From the NCBI GenBank assembly GCA_015486285.1, contig WFRX01000260.1, positions 1-44,859 of the forward strand: 44,859 bases of DNA. Direction: 5' to 3'. A program made the position numbers and the translations under genes. This stretch comes from a bacterium. GTDB taxonomy: Bacteria; Desulfobacterota; DSWW01. Below, piece by piece: positions 26,027 to 34,647 of this stretch. Numbering within the stretch: position 1 is the first letter of the stretch; each line of letters opens with the position of its first letter. Below the pieces are notes generated by a model. It saw nothing but the letters and a program-made list of their open reading frames with translations. It was not told where the DNA came from and did no database searches.

Positions 26027-26063
26027 AACCTTCAAAGGGAAACGACTCGGAAAAGGAAATTCA

Positions 26064-28769
26064 ATGCCTGCACGAATCATACACATCGGCACCGGTACCC
26101 GGGGACGCCACTGGATCGAGTTTGTGAACAACCATCCGGAAACCGAATCGGCGGCCTGCGTGGACGCCCGGGCCGGCGCCTTCGATGAAATCAAAGGCCG
26201 CCTCGGTGAAGACCGATCCGGGTTTTTCACCGACCTGGACGAGGCGCTTCAAAAAACGGATGCAGACGCCGCCATCATCGCCAGCCCGAGCGTGCTCCAT
26301 GCCGAGCATGCCCTCAAGGCCCTGGACGCGGGACTGGCGGTGATGACGGAAAAGCCTTTCGCGGCCGACCTGGAACAGGCCCGCGCGGTTCTCAGGAAGG
26401 CCGGGGAGACGGGAAAGCCGGTCCTCGTGGCGGAGAACTACCGCTTCTGGCCTGCTGAACGAACGGTTCGAAAGCTCGTGGCCGAAGGCCTGCCGGGCGA
26501 TATTGCGAGCGTCACGTTGACGGACCGCCGGAATCAACCGAGCCATACGGAAGGCCCCTGGATGGCTGAACTGGAGCATCCCCAGCTGCAGGAGATTGCA
26601 ATCCACCATTTCGACAGCCTCCGCGGCTTCTTCGACCGGAACCCCGTCACGATCTTCGCCCGCACATGGAATCCGCCTTCCAGCGACTATCGGGCCGGAG
26701 CATGCACAGAGGCGCTCATCGAGATGGAGGGAGGCCTGCACGTCCAGTATTACGGCACGCTGACCTCGAACAACTGGTCCTATTCCCTCTGGATAGAAGG
26801 CGAAAAGGGCGTGCTCTGGACGAATCGGAAGTTCGTCTTCTGGCGCGAGCGGGGGAAGAGGTTCTTCAAGCCGGTCCGGCTCGTGAAGGTCCCCAAAGGC
26901 GACGGAGCCAAATACCCGCGGGGAGGGACCACGGCACTCCTCAACAGCCTGGTCAACGCGGTGCGAGACGGGAAGCCCGCCGAAACGAGCGGACAGGACA
27001 ACATCTGGACCCTCGCCACGGTCGAGGCCGGAAAGATCTCGGACCGTGAGCGACGCACCGTGTCCGTGGCAGAGATGGTCGGCGATGCGGGAAGCGCGGG
27101 CAAGGAGGCGGGGGAATACGGAGGGGCGGTACAGGCGGGGTTGGAGGTCCGTCCATCGCAGGACGGTCGGCCCTCCGGTCAGGTCCGGTCAGGGTCGTCC
27201 CGTGTGTTGATGATCGGCATGGACATAGCCGACGCGGACCTCATCGATCGATGGTGCAACGAAGGCCATCTCCCGACCCTCCAGTCTCTCCGCAAGCAGG
27301 GCGTCTGGGGAAGGCTGGGCACCTCCGCGGAGGTCATGCATGTGTCTTCCTGGCCGACGATCCACACCGGAACCCATCCGGACAAGCACGGCATCTACCA
27401 TGCCTATCAGATCAACGCGGGGGAACAGAACATCCACCGGTCTCAAGCGAAAGAATGCGCCCAGCCGCCCTTCTGGAAATTCCTGGATGATGCGGGCCGA
27501 AAATGCGTGGTCATGGACGCATTTTTCAATGCTCCCCTCGCCGGGTTTCAGGGCACCCAGATCCTCGAGTACGGCACATGGACCTGGTTCGCAGACCCGA
27601 TGGCGAGGCCCAAGCGGGTCTGGAAGGAGATCATCCGGGAATTCGGGCCCTACCCCTCGCCGGAACATACAAAGGTTCTGACCGTCCCGGAACCGCGGGA
27701 ATTCCGGGACGGGCTGGCCGCAGCCGCGGCCACCAAGTCGAAGATCGTTCGATGGCTGGCGAAGAAAGAGCCCTGGGACATGCTCTACGTCACCTTTGCG
27801 GAGACCCATCCCGCCGGCCACTATCTCTGGCACCTCTCCGACCCCTCCCACCCGGCTCACCCGGAAGGAGGCATCGAGGGGCTCGAGAATGCATTGCGCG
27901 ATGTCTACGCGGCGGTGGACAGGGCAATCGGCGAGATTCTCGCCGAACTGGACGATTCCGTGACGGTTGTGGTTACCTCCGGGGACGGCATCGGGCCCAA
28001 TTACGCAGGCTGTCACATGATTCCCGAGGTATTGAATCGCCTCGGTCTCTACTACGGCGCGAATGTCGGTAAGCCGGAGGCGGCGGAGAGCGGCGAGAGC
28101 GACAGCGCAAAGCAAACCAAGAAAGGCATCACCTCCGTTCTCAGGGAACTCATCCCGCTGAGCGCCCGGCAAGCGGTAACCAGCCGCCTGCCCCGCAGCA
28201 TCCACTACAAAATGAGCATGAAGTGGGTCAACACGGGTCACGATTGGACCCGGTCGAAGGCATTTACCATCCCCAACGCGAACGAAGGCTACGTTCGGAT
28301 CAACCTCAAGGGGAGAGAACCCCAGGGGATCGTGGAAGAAGGGGCGGCTTACAGGGAACTCATTGCGGAGATCCAGGACGCCTTGAAGGAACTCGTCAAC
28401 CCGGTCAACGGCAAGCCGGCCGTAAGCCGGATCTATTGTATCGACGATGTCTATCCCGGCGACAGGAGGCCCAACCTGCCCGATCTGGCGATTACCTGGG
28501 ACCCCGACGCCAGGGTGCTGGAAGAACTCGGCTCGGACAGGTGCGGGAGAGTCAAGAAACCGGCCGGGTATCAGATCGCTCCCTACTATACGGGCAATCA
28601 CCGGCCCAGCGCGTTCGTCATCGCCCGAGGGCCCGGACTCGCGGAAGGAAGCCTGTTGCAGGAAGGCCACATCGTTGACATTGCACCGACGATCATGACG
28701 ATGATCGGCGTTGACCCCCCGGGCCACATGGACGGCCGGGTATGGAGCGAATTCGCCCCGGCCTCCTAG
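26064..28769 (+). CDS. Fusion: Gfo/Idh/MocA oxidoreductase + alkaline phosphatase superfamily domain
   Basis: 901 residues in one uninterrupted frame; AAGGAAA 6 nt before the ATG at 26064. Residues 1-340 form an oxidoreductase (IIHIGTGTRGRHW, TEKPFA with Lys97, IHHFDSL with His181/182). A Gly/Ser/Glu-rich linker spans about 341-378. Residues 379-901 form a phosphodiesterase-like domain: VLMIGMDIAD with Asp387, VSSWPTIHTGTHPDKHG, ETHPAGHYLW at 580-589, SGDGIGPN at 639-646 and GNHRPSAFVIARGP. Both halves are close paralogues of the separate products at 22470 and 24473, in the same order. Fusion of neighbours is good evidence that the two activities act in one pathway. An internal ATG near 27214 might allow a separate product, but no strong ribosome site was seen. 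I know of no described enzyme with this pairing. Confidence 0.82.
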   Translation: MPARIIHIGTGTRGRHWIEFVNNHPETESAACVDARAGAFDEIKGRLGEDRSGFFTDLDEALQKTDADAAIIASPSVLHAEHALKALDAGLAVMTEKPFAADLEQARAVLRKAGETGKPVLVAENYRFWPAERTVRKLVAEGLPGDIASVTLTDRRNQPSHTEGPWMAELEHPQLQEIAIHHFDSLRGFFDRNPVTIFARTWNPPSSDYRAGACTEALIEMEGGLHVQYYGTLTSNNWSYSLWIEGEKGVLWTNRKFVFWRERGKRFFKPVRLVKVPKGDGAKYPRGGTTALLNSLVNAVRDGKPAETSGQDNIWTLATVEAGKISDRERRTVSVAEMVGDAGSAGKEAGEYGGAVQAGLEVRPSQDGRPSGQVRSGSSRVLMIGMDIADADLIDRWCNEGHLPTLQSLRKQGVWGRLGTSAEVMHVSSWPTIHTGTHPDKHGIYHAYQINAGEQNIHRSQAKECAQPPFWKFLDDAGRKCVVMDAFFNAPLAGFQGTQILEYGTWTWFADPMARPKRVWKEIIREFGPYPSPEHTKVLTVPEPREFRDGLAAAAATKSKIVRWLAKKEPWDMLYVTFAETHPAGHYLWHLSDPSHPAHPEGGIEGLENALRDVYAAVDRAIGEILAELDDSVTVVVTSGDGIGPNYAGCHMIPEVLNRLGLYYGANVGKPEAAESGESDSAKQTKKGITSVLRELIPLSARQAVTSRLPRSIHYKMSMKWVNTGHDWTRSKAFTIPNANEGYVRINLKGREPQGIVEEGAAYRELIAEIQDALKELVNPVNGKPAVSRIYCIDDVYPGDRRPNLPDLAITWDPDARVLEELGSDRCGRVKKPAGYQIAPYYTGNHRPSAFVIARGPGLAEGSLLQEGHIVDIAPTIMTMIGVDPPGHMDGRVWSEFAPAS

Positions 28770-28822
28770 ACCTCCTCCCGGCAATTCAACCGTACGGGAG
28801 CCGGCAGAAAGGCGATGGACCT

Positions 28823-30730
28823 ATGTGTGGAATCGCGGGCCTCGTTTGCCACGCGGACCGATGCAGTGAAGAAGATCACACGTCTCTGGTCCGGAACATG
28901 TGCGATCTCCAGGCGCACCGCGGCCCGGACGACGACGGCATCATCTCCCTGGGCAACGTCTGTCTCGGCGCCGTCAGGCTGAGTATCATCGACCTGACAG
29001 AAGCCGGGCACATGCCCATGTCGGACGAAAGCGGCGACTGGTGGATTACCTACAACGGGGAGATATACAACTTCCAGGAACTCCGCGAGGAGCTGGTCGC
29101 CCGCGGGCACGCCTTTCGCTCGAGAACGGACACCGAAGTGGCCCTGCACGCCTTCAAGGAATGGGGCGAGGCGTGCCTCGACCGCTTCGTCGGCATGTTT
29201 GCCTTCGCCGTCTACGAGCGCGGTTCCGGGACGGTCACGCTTGTACGAGACCGGTTCGGGATCAAGCCGCTCTATTTCATGCGGCACGAAGACCATCTCG
29301 TCTTTGCCTCGGAACTGAAGGCCCTCACGAGGGTAAACAACCGGCTCCGACTCAACAAGCAGAGCCTGCTAGAATGGTCCCTGTACAGGAATGTGGAAGT
29401 CTTGTCCTCCGAGACCCTGCTGGAAGATATCCACAGCGTACTGCCCGGCCACCTCGTCAGGATCCGGCAGGGGAAGGTCACGCCGCGGAACTACTACTTT
29501 CCGCCATCCCAGGTCGATCAGCGAGAGTATGAAAGGTTTGCCAGGGCGGATCCCGGATCCGTCGTCGAGGACATCGAGGCAACCCTGGTGCAAAGCACCC
29601 GCGACCGGCTCGTGAGTGACGTCCCCCTAGGAACCCTTTGCAGCGGGGGGCTCGATTCAAGCCTGATTACAGCGATAGCCGCGCGGCATTGCAACGAAAT
29701 CACCGCCTTCAACGTATCCATCGCCGGCTATCCGGAACTGGACGAAAAGCGCTACGCAAGGGCGGCGGCAAAGGCCCTCGGCATCCGGTTGATCTCTTAT
29801 CCCCTGACGGGGGAGGTGTTCCTCCGCAAGCTCCCGGAAATCATCTATTGCTGTGACCTTCCCCTTACGCACCCCAACTCGGTCGCCTACTTCCTGATCG
29901 CGCACGTGGCCCGGCGGAACGGCGTTATCGTCCTTCTTTCCGGTGAAGGCGCGGACGAACTCTTCGGCGGGTATCGATTCCGGTATCGCCGCCACAGCGT
30001 TCTGCTTCACGTGAACCGCATGCTCAACCTCCTGCCGAGAAAGATAAGCAGGGGCATCCAGATGGCGGCCTATTCCTACGCCGGGATGCCCGCGACCTCC
30101 CTCCACTTCGACAGCCTGCTTCCCCAGACGGTGTCTTTTATCGACAACTGGTCCAGAGCGGAATGGCGGCTCCAATGTGAAGAAGCGTACGCCTTTGTCT
30201 CCAGTGCCCATGACCGGGCCCTCCTAGGGACTCTTTTGAGCGATCTGGACGATTTTCTGACCCCCCTTCTCCGTCGGCTCGATCGGACCAGTATGGCAAC
30301 CTCCATTGAATGCCGGGTCCCTTTCCTGGACCACAGACTGGTCCAGAAGGCCATCCAACTGCCGCTCTCCTATCGTCTCGGCAGGCGGGCGGACAAATGG
30401 GTGTTGCAGCAAATCGCCGCCAAGTATCTTCCCCGCGGCATCGCGCAGAGGGAAAAGGTCGGGTTTCCCCTCCCTCTCCGCGACTACCTGGCGCCCCTGG
30501 CACAGACGGATCTCTTCGACGACGGCTTCTGCAAGCAGATCCTCGGACTCCGGAGGACCGGTATTCAGGAACTCGTCGGCCTCTGGGACAAGAACATTTT
30601 CGCCTTCTTCAACCTTCTCGCGCTGGAAATCTGGGGGCGCCTCTTCTTTCTCGACGAATCCCTGGAGCACGTGACGGAACTCGTATCGGGGGCGGATCCC
30701 ATCGATCCCGAGTGGGAAGAATTTTCATGA
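28823..30730 (+). CDS. asnB: Glutamine-hydrolysing asparagine synthetase-type amidotransferase
   Basis: 635 residues from the ATG that places Cys2 correctly (MCGIAGLV). The N-terminal glutaminase domain is complete (Cys2, AHRGPDDDG, RLSIIDL, YNGEIYN at 77-83, RDRFGIKPL). The synthetase domain has CSGGLDSS at 273-280 and SGEGADELFGGY. In polysaccharide loci such enzymes can amidate uronic or other carboxylate groups rather than aspartate; which applies is not readable from sequence. The gene follows the fusion gene by 53 bases and overlaps the flippase gene by ATGA at 30727-30730. It contrasts with the Cys-less homologue at 2104-4074. Confidence 0.9.
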   Translation: MCGIAGLVCHADRCSEEDHTSLVRNMCDLQAHRGPDDDGIISLGNVCLGAVRLSIIDLTEAGHMPMSDESGDWWITYNGEIYNFQELREELVARGHAFRSRTDTEVALHAFKEWGEACLDRFVGMFAFAVYERGSGTVTLVRDRFGIKPLYFMRHEDHLVFASELKALTRVNNRLRLNKQSLLEWSLYRNVEVLSSETLLEDIHSVLPGHLVRIRQGKVTPRNYYFPPSQVDQREYERFARADPGSVVEDIEATLVQSTRDRLVSDVPLGTLCSGGLDSSLITAIAARHCNEITAFNVSIAGYPELDEKRYARAAAKALGIRLISYPLTGEVFLRKLPEIIYCCDLPLTHPNSVAYFLIAHVARRNGVIVLLSGEGADELFGGYRFRYRRHSVLLHVNRMLNLLPRKISRGIQMAAYSYAGMPATSLHFDSLLPQTVSFIDNWSRAEWRLQCEEAYAFVSSAHDRALLGTLLSDLDDFLTPLLRRLDRTSMATSIECRVPFLDHRLVQKAIQLPLSYRLGRRADKWVLQQIAAKYLPRGIAQREKVGFPLPLRDYLAPLAQTDLFDDGFCKQILGLRRTGIQELVGLWDKNIFAFFNLLALEIWGRLFFLDESLEHVTELVSGADPIDPEWEEFS

Positions 30731-32181
30731 CCAGCCCAACGCAGAAGGCCGCCCGGGCAACCATCATGCTCACCGCCGCAAACGCCTGTCTGACGCTCTG
30801 CGGATATATTACCGTCATCGTCCTGGCCAGAGGGCTGGGGCCGAAAGAATACGGCATTTACGGCATCATCATCTCGGTTCTGCTCAGCGTAGAACTCGTC
30901 GCTCGTCTAGGTGTCCCTCAAGCACTGAGCAAACTCATCGCGGAAAGGCAGGAACAGACCCCCCAATTGGAAGGTACCGGCCTCACGCTGACCTTGCTGA
31001 TCTACCTCGTCGTATTCGGCGCTTTCTGGCTGGCCTCTCCCGCCATGGCGAAGCTGTTCCAGATTCCAGGCGGGAAGGATCTCTTCCGTCTCGCCTCTGT
31101 CGACATCCCCTTTTACGGAATGTATTTCATGTGCAGCCACATCCTGAACGGCCAGCGCCGATTCGGAATCGAGAGCATGGGAATTTCGATTTACGGGATC
31201 GCGAAGGCCCTCGGGATTCTGGCCCTTCTCTATTTCGGCCTTTCCGTCCGAGGCGCCCTGGTCGTAAACATCCTCGCTTCCATCATCGGTCTCCTCTACC
31301 TGGCATCTCACATCCCGGTTCGTTCGTTTTATCCGACCTTTGCATTCGCCGGCCTTGTCATTCGATGGGCCGTCCCGGTGGGCCTCTTTCTGCTGGGGTC
31401 CCAGGTCCTGTTCAACCTGCACCTCTGGTGCCTCAAGGTGGTGGGTCGAGAACTGCCCGAAGAGACCATAGGGTTCTATGTGGCGGCCGTCAGCGTCGCC
31501 AGATTGCCGAATATCATCTCTTTCGTCATGATGGCCGTCCTCATCCCCTCCGTGTCGCACGCCTTGGGAACCGGCGACAAAGAGCTTGCCGCCCGCTACG
31601 TGCAGGGCGCGACGCGGTTCCTCGAAATCCTCTTGCTGCCCGGTTGCTTCCTGATCGCATTGAAGGCGGGGCCCGTCATGGAACTTCTCTATTCGAGCCG
31701 CTATATGGCCGGCGCTCGCTTTCTCAGCATCCTGGTATTCGGGATCGGCCTCCTGTACACCTTTATGACGACTCTATGCGCAATCCTGATCGCGGGCGGC
31801 CTGCCCGCCGCCTCCGCCGCTACGGCGCTTTGCCTGGTTCCTCTCGGCCTGTGCACGGGAATCCTATTCGTCATGCAAGGCGGGGCGGAAGGGGCGGCCC
31901 TCTCCGCGGCCATCACAATGGCGGTCGGGACTCTCCTCGCCGGGATCCTGGTACGCAGATCCATCGGCCCTGTCCTCTTGCCTTCCACGCTGATCCGGGT
32001 CGGTCTGGCAACGGCCCTCATGACGATCGTCGGCATGCACTTCGATTACAGAGGCCTGGGCCTTCTTGTCGAATGCGCGCTCCTGCTTGTGTTCTACCTG
32101 GTCCTCCTCGGATTGCTGGGCGAACTGAAGCGGGAGGACCTGAAGATGATCGCTTCCACCGTTCCAAGAGCGCCCGGATAG
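30727..32181 (+). CDS. Wzx-type polysaccharide flippase (MOP superfamily)
   Basis: 484 residues, 12-14 predicted membrane segments over the whole length. The N terminus ARATIMLTAANACLTLCGYITVIVLARGLGPKEYGIYGIIIS is typical of oligosaccharide flippases, as is the central GLFLLGSQVLFNLHLW. The expected role is flipping lipid-linked glycan units across the inner membrane. The ATG overlaps the asnB stop. An upstream extension within asnB in this frame is rejected. It is the last gene of the 14829-32181 operon. No matching Wzy polymerase is visible in the window. Confidence 0.88.
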   Translation: MTSPTQKAARATIMLTAANACLTLCGYITVIVLARGLGPKEYGIYGIIISVLLSVELVARLGVPQALSKLIAERQEQTPQLEGTGLTLTLLIYLVVFGAFWLASPAMAKLFQIPGGKDLFRLASVDIPFYGMYFMCSHILNGQRRFGIESMGISIYGIAKALGILALLYFGLSVRGALVVNILASIIGLLYLASHIPVRSFYPTFAFAGLVIRWAVPVGLFLLGSQVLFNLHLWCLKVVGRELPEETIGFYVAAVSVARLPNIISFVMMAVLIPSVSHALGTGDKELAARYVQGATRFLEILLLPGCFLIALKAGPVMELLYSSRYMAGARFLSILVFGIGLLYTFMTTLCAILIAGGLPAASAATALCLVPLGLCTGILFVMQGGAEGAALSAAITMAVGTLLAGILVRRSIGPVLLPSTLIRVGLATALMTIVGMHFDYRGLGLLVECALLLVFYLVLLGLLGELKREDLKMIASTVPRAPG

Positions 32182-32275
32182 GTACCGGTTTCATTTTTGA
32201 AACGACCCCTTTATCTTTCACAAAGAAAACCAATCATGAAAAATCTTTTTTAGCAGAGGAATCGTCCGGAACAGC

Positions 32276-32310
32276 CGGTTGTAGGGGCTAACTCCCTTGA
32301 TTCACAACCG
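32276..32310 (+). terminator. Possible terminator hairpin after the flippase gene
   Basis: CGGTTGT (32276-32282) pairs with ACAACCG (32304-32310), with an inner AGGG/CCCT helix, followed by the pyrimidine-rich atttcttctg. The tail is weak, so efficiency is doubtful. It lies about 95 bases past the stop at 32181. Confidence 0.35.
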
Positions 32311-32371
32311 ATTTCTTCTGAATCGCGGCGGCCCCTCCTTGCGGCCCTGTTTCCAGCCGAAATCGACTCCA

Positions 32372-32389
32372 GCGGTACTTTTCTTGCAA
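32372..32389 (+). promoter_or_regulatory. Weaker sigma-54-like promoter before the GH5 gene
   Basis: CGGTACTTTTCTTGCAA has GG (32374-32375), ten bases, then GC (32386-32387), with a perfect TTGCA -12 element but CGGTAC instead of TGGCAC at -24. Predicted start near 32399, leaving a leader of about 125 nt. The 342-base gap (32182-32523) holds no gene. Confidence 0.35.
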
Positions 32390-32523
32390 CGTACCAGCAA
32401 GACCCTGCCCGGCTTTCGGACAAAGGGGGGCGTTACACACATTCATTTTTTTGTAAAGATACGGATTGTTTCTAAAGACCTCTTCGCTAGGCGACGAAAC
32501 AATGGGAGGGGGGTGGGAAGACG

Positions 32524-33552
32524 ATGGAATCGACCGGGACGAAGTGTAAGGGAAAAACCCGTATTTCGATATACCTTTGCATATTCATCTTTTCGAATAT
32601 GCTTGCGGCCGATCTATGCCTTGCCGACCGTGGGCGTGTCCGGATTGTGGACGGTGTCGTTGTAGCGGACAATGGGAGCCCGTTACGCGGGGCGCACGGC
32701 AACTACGCCAACGATGTCTACAAAAACCTGTCCTGGTGGATCAACCTCCGTGATCACTACAAGTTGAACGCCTTGCGTCTGGACACACGAATCACCTGGC
32801 CGCCCGACTCGGATAAGCTCTCGGACATGCTGGACCTGGATCAGGTTTTTGGGGATGTTGATGCGGCGGTGGACAGGGCGGGAGAGGCGGGGATGTACAT
32901 TATCGTTGATAATCATACATCATGTTGCGGGAACTACAACAGGGCGCTTGTGGAAGAATTCTGGGACGAGGCGGCGTCCCGCTACGGGGATCGCACCCAT
33001 GTCATTTTCGAGATGCAGAACGAGCCGGTCGCATGGTACCCTGAGGATTATACGGCGGATGACATCGAGTTCGAAGCGGACATGTACCACTATATTCGTT
33101 CGCGGGCGCCGAACACACACATCATCTTATGGTCCTTCGCAAAATCTACCAGCGCAATGAAGGGGAAAATAGATCAGGCGCCGTCCATCGATTACCGCAA
33201 CGCCTCTGTCGGCATCCATCCATACAGGCACACCACAACGGACGGATTGAACGCGCTGAATGCGCTGCGGGCATACTATCCTGTTATCGTAACCGAGTTT
33301 GCGGACCTCCCGGACAAGGACACCTATCCGTTGACCATCTGGGACTTTTGCGAAAACAAAGGGATCAGCTGGATGTATCTGGATCTTCGATTCCTCCCTG
33401 ACGGCGGTTACGGAAACTACGGGGAAGGCGTTGTCGATCCCGCGGCATGGCCCCTCACATGGCCCGCGGATCCCGCCTACAGCGCATCACCGGACAGTGA
33501 CCCCCCTTCCGCGCCGGCGGCTCTGAAAGCTTTATCGGCCCGACGAAAATAA
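32524..33552 (+). CDS. Secreted glycoside hydrolase family 5 (cellulase-like)
   Basis: 342 residues. The signal peptide is about 1-34 (basic start, IYLCIFIFSNMLAADLCLA). A GH5-type barrel follows: LRGAHGNYANDVY, NALRLDTR, MYIIVDNHTSCCGNYN, VIFEMQNEPVAW with Glu167 as acid/base and VIVTEFADL with Glu258 as nucleophile. The C terminus breaks off at DSDPPSAPAALKALSARRK, which looks like the linker that normally precedes an Fn3 domain. Base composition is visibly less GC-rich than in the neighbours, hinting at a separate origin. The ribosome site is GGGAAG just before the ATG. It could trim the exported glycan; endoglucanase activity is inference. Confidence 0.82.
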   Translation: MESTGTKCKGKTRISIYLCIFIFSNMLAADLCLADRGRVRIVDGVVVADNGSPLRGAHGNYANDVYKNLSWWINLRDHYKLNALRLDTRITWPPDSDKLSDMLDLDQVFGDVDAAVDRAGEAGMYIIVDNHTSCCGNYNRALVEEFWDEAASRYGDRTHVIFEMQNEPVAWYPEDYTADDIEFEADMYHYIRSRAPNTHIILWSFAKSTSAMKGKIDQAPSIDYRNASVGIHPYRHTTTDGLNALNALRAYYPVIVTEFADLPDKDTYPLTIWDFCENKGISWMYLDLRFLPDGGYGNYGEGVVDPAAWPLTWPADPAYSASPDSDPPSAPAALKALSARRK

Positions 33553-33583
33553 CGCCTTTTCCGTCCTGTATGGCCGCCGGCTG

Positions 33584-34645
33584 TCATCGTTCTATGATCT
33601 CCTCGATTTCATAGTCCTCCAGTTCCCGCGCGTGGCTGAAGACGATCAGCTCGCCTACCAGCCCAATCGAAAAGATCTGGATGCCGAATACCATGAGCAG
33701 CATCCCGAGCAACAGCAAGGGCCGGTCCGCCAGCCCAATGGCTCCCAGAAGCCTCAGCGTACCGAGATAGGCCGTAAGCAGCAGCCCGGGGACAAACAAC
33801 GCGCTCCCCACGAGCCCGAAGAACCGCAAGGGCTTCTTGGTGAACTTCACCAGAAAAAAAAGCGTGACCAGGTCCAGCATTCTTCGCAGGTAGATGCCGG
33901 GTTTCACGAGCCTCACACTCACATCTTCCTGCCTCTGCGAAACAACCACCTCGGCAATCTTGATTCCCCTCAGAGCGGCAAACACGGGAATGAACCGGTG
34001 AAGGTCTCCATAGACAATCAGCTTCGAGACGATCTTCCTGTTGATCAACCGCATCCCGCATGTGATATCCTTGAAAGACACCCCCGTCAGGATTCTCACG
34101 AGAAAATGATACACGTAGGATTGTATCCTGTTCACGAAGGGGTCTCTCCTTGGAAAGCGCCGCGTGATGACCAGATCGTTTCCTGCCGCATAGGCGGCAA
34201 AAACCTTCCCCAAATCCCCCGGCTCAACCTGAAGGTACGACGCCAGGGTCAGGATCTTGTCCCCCTTCGCCCGTTTGAATCCTTCCAGCAGTGCCGCTGA
34301 TTCTCCAAACCGCCTCGGCAGCTTGACGACCCGCACACGCTCATCCTCTGCACCGAGGGCGGTCAAATCCCTGCACGCGGCCTCGAAATCGCCGACCACG
34401 ACGAAAAGCCACTCGAAACGCCTCCCCAACCTCTCCAGTTCCCCGGCATACAAGCGGTAAAGACGGACGAGATCATCATGCCGCTCACTGATCGGCACAA
34501 TGACGCTCACCTCGGGACCCGTCCCGTGGTCAAGGTCCCCTGTTGCCGGCCGGCTCGGGTTCACTGCTCCCATTGCACCCTCTCCCTCCGTTATTCCGGC
34601 GGCGCGGCTGTTATCGCCTTTCCGGGATCCGTTCCTGCTTGCCAT
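33584..34645 (-). CDS. GT2 polyprenyl-phosphate glycosyltransferase, copy A
   Basis: 353 residues from the ATG at 34645; a second ATG at 34573 has its own GAGGG ribosome site and may be used instead. The GT-A domain has VSVIVPISERHDDLVRLY, and LTLASYLQVEPGDL occupies the place of the usual LDADLQ-type motif; MRLINRKIV follows. The C-terminal third has two membrane hairpins (FFGLVGSALFVPGLLLTAYLG; LLLLGMLLMVFGIQIFSIGLVGELIVF), as in dolichol-phosphate mannosyltransferase/GtrB enzymes. The substitution of the Asp-rich motif (LASYLQ) is notable. It lies 2 bases after copy B, probably cotranslated. It would charge a lipid carrier with sugar for the GT39 enzyme or another acceptor. Confidence 0.82.
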   Translation of the reverse strand: MASRNGSRKGDNSRAAGITEGEGAMGAVNPSRPATGDLDHGTGPEVSVIVPISERHDDLVRLYRLYAGELERLGRRFEWLFVVVGDFEAACRDLTALGAEDERVRVVKLPRRFGESAALLEGFKRAKGDKILTLASYLQVEPGDLGKVFAAYAAGNDLVITRRFPRRDPFVNRIQSYVYHFLVRILTGVSFKDITCGMRLINRKIVSKLIVYGDLHRFIPVFAALRGIKIAEVVVSQRQEDVSVRLVKPGIYLRRMLDLVTLFFLVKFTKKPLRFFGLVGSALFVPGLLLTAYLGTLRLLGAIGLADRPLLLLGMLLMVFGIQIFSIGLVGELIVFSHARELEDYEIEEIIER

Positions 34646-34647
34646 TG

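Noticed and set aside
25956..26063. Longer start for the fusion gene at 25956
   Set aside because: It would overlap the end of the previous gene by 71 bases. The ATG at 26064 has a good ribosome site and matches the paralogue N terminus.
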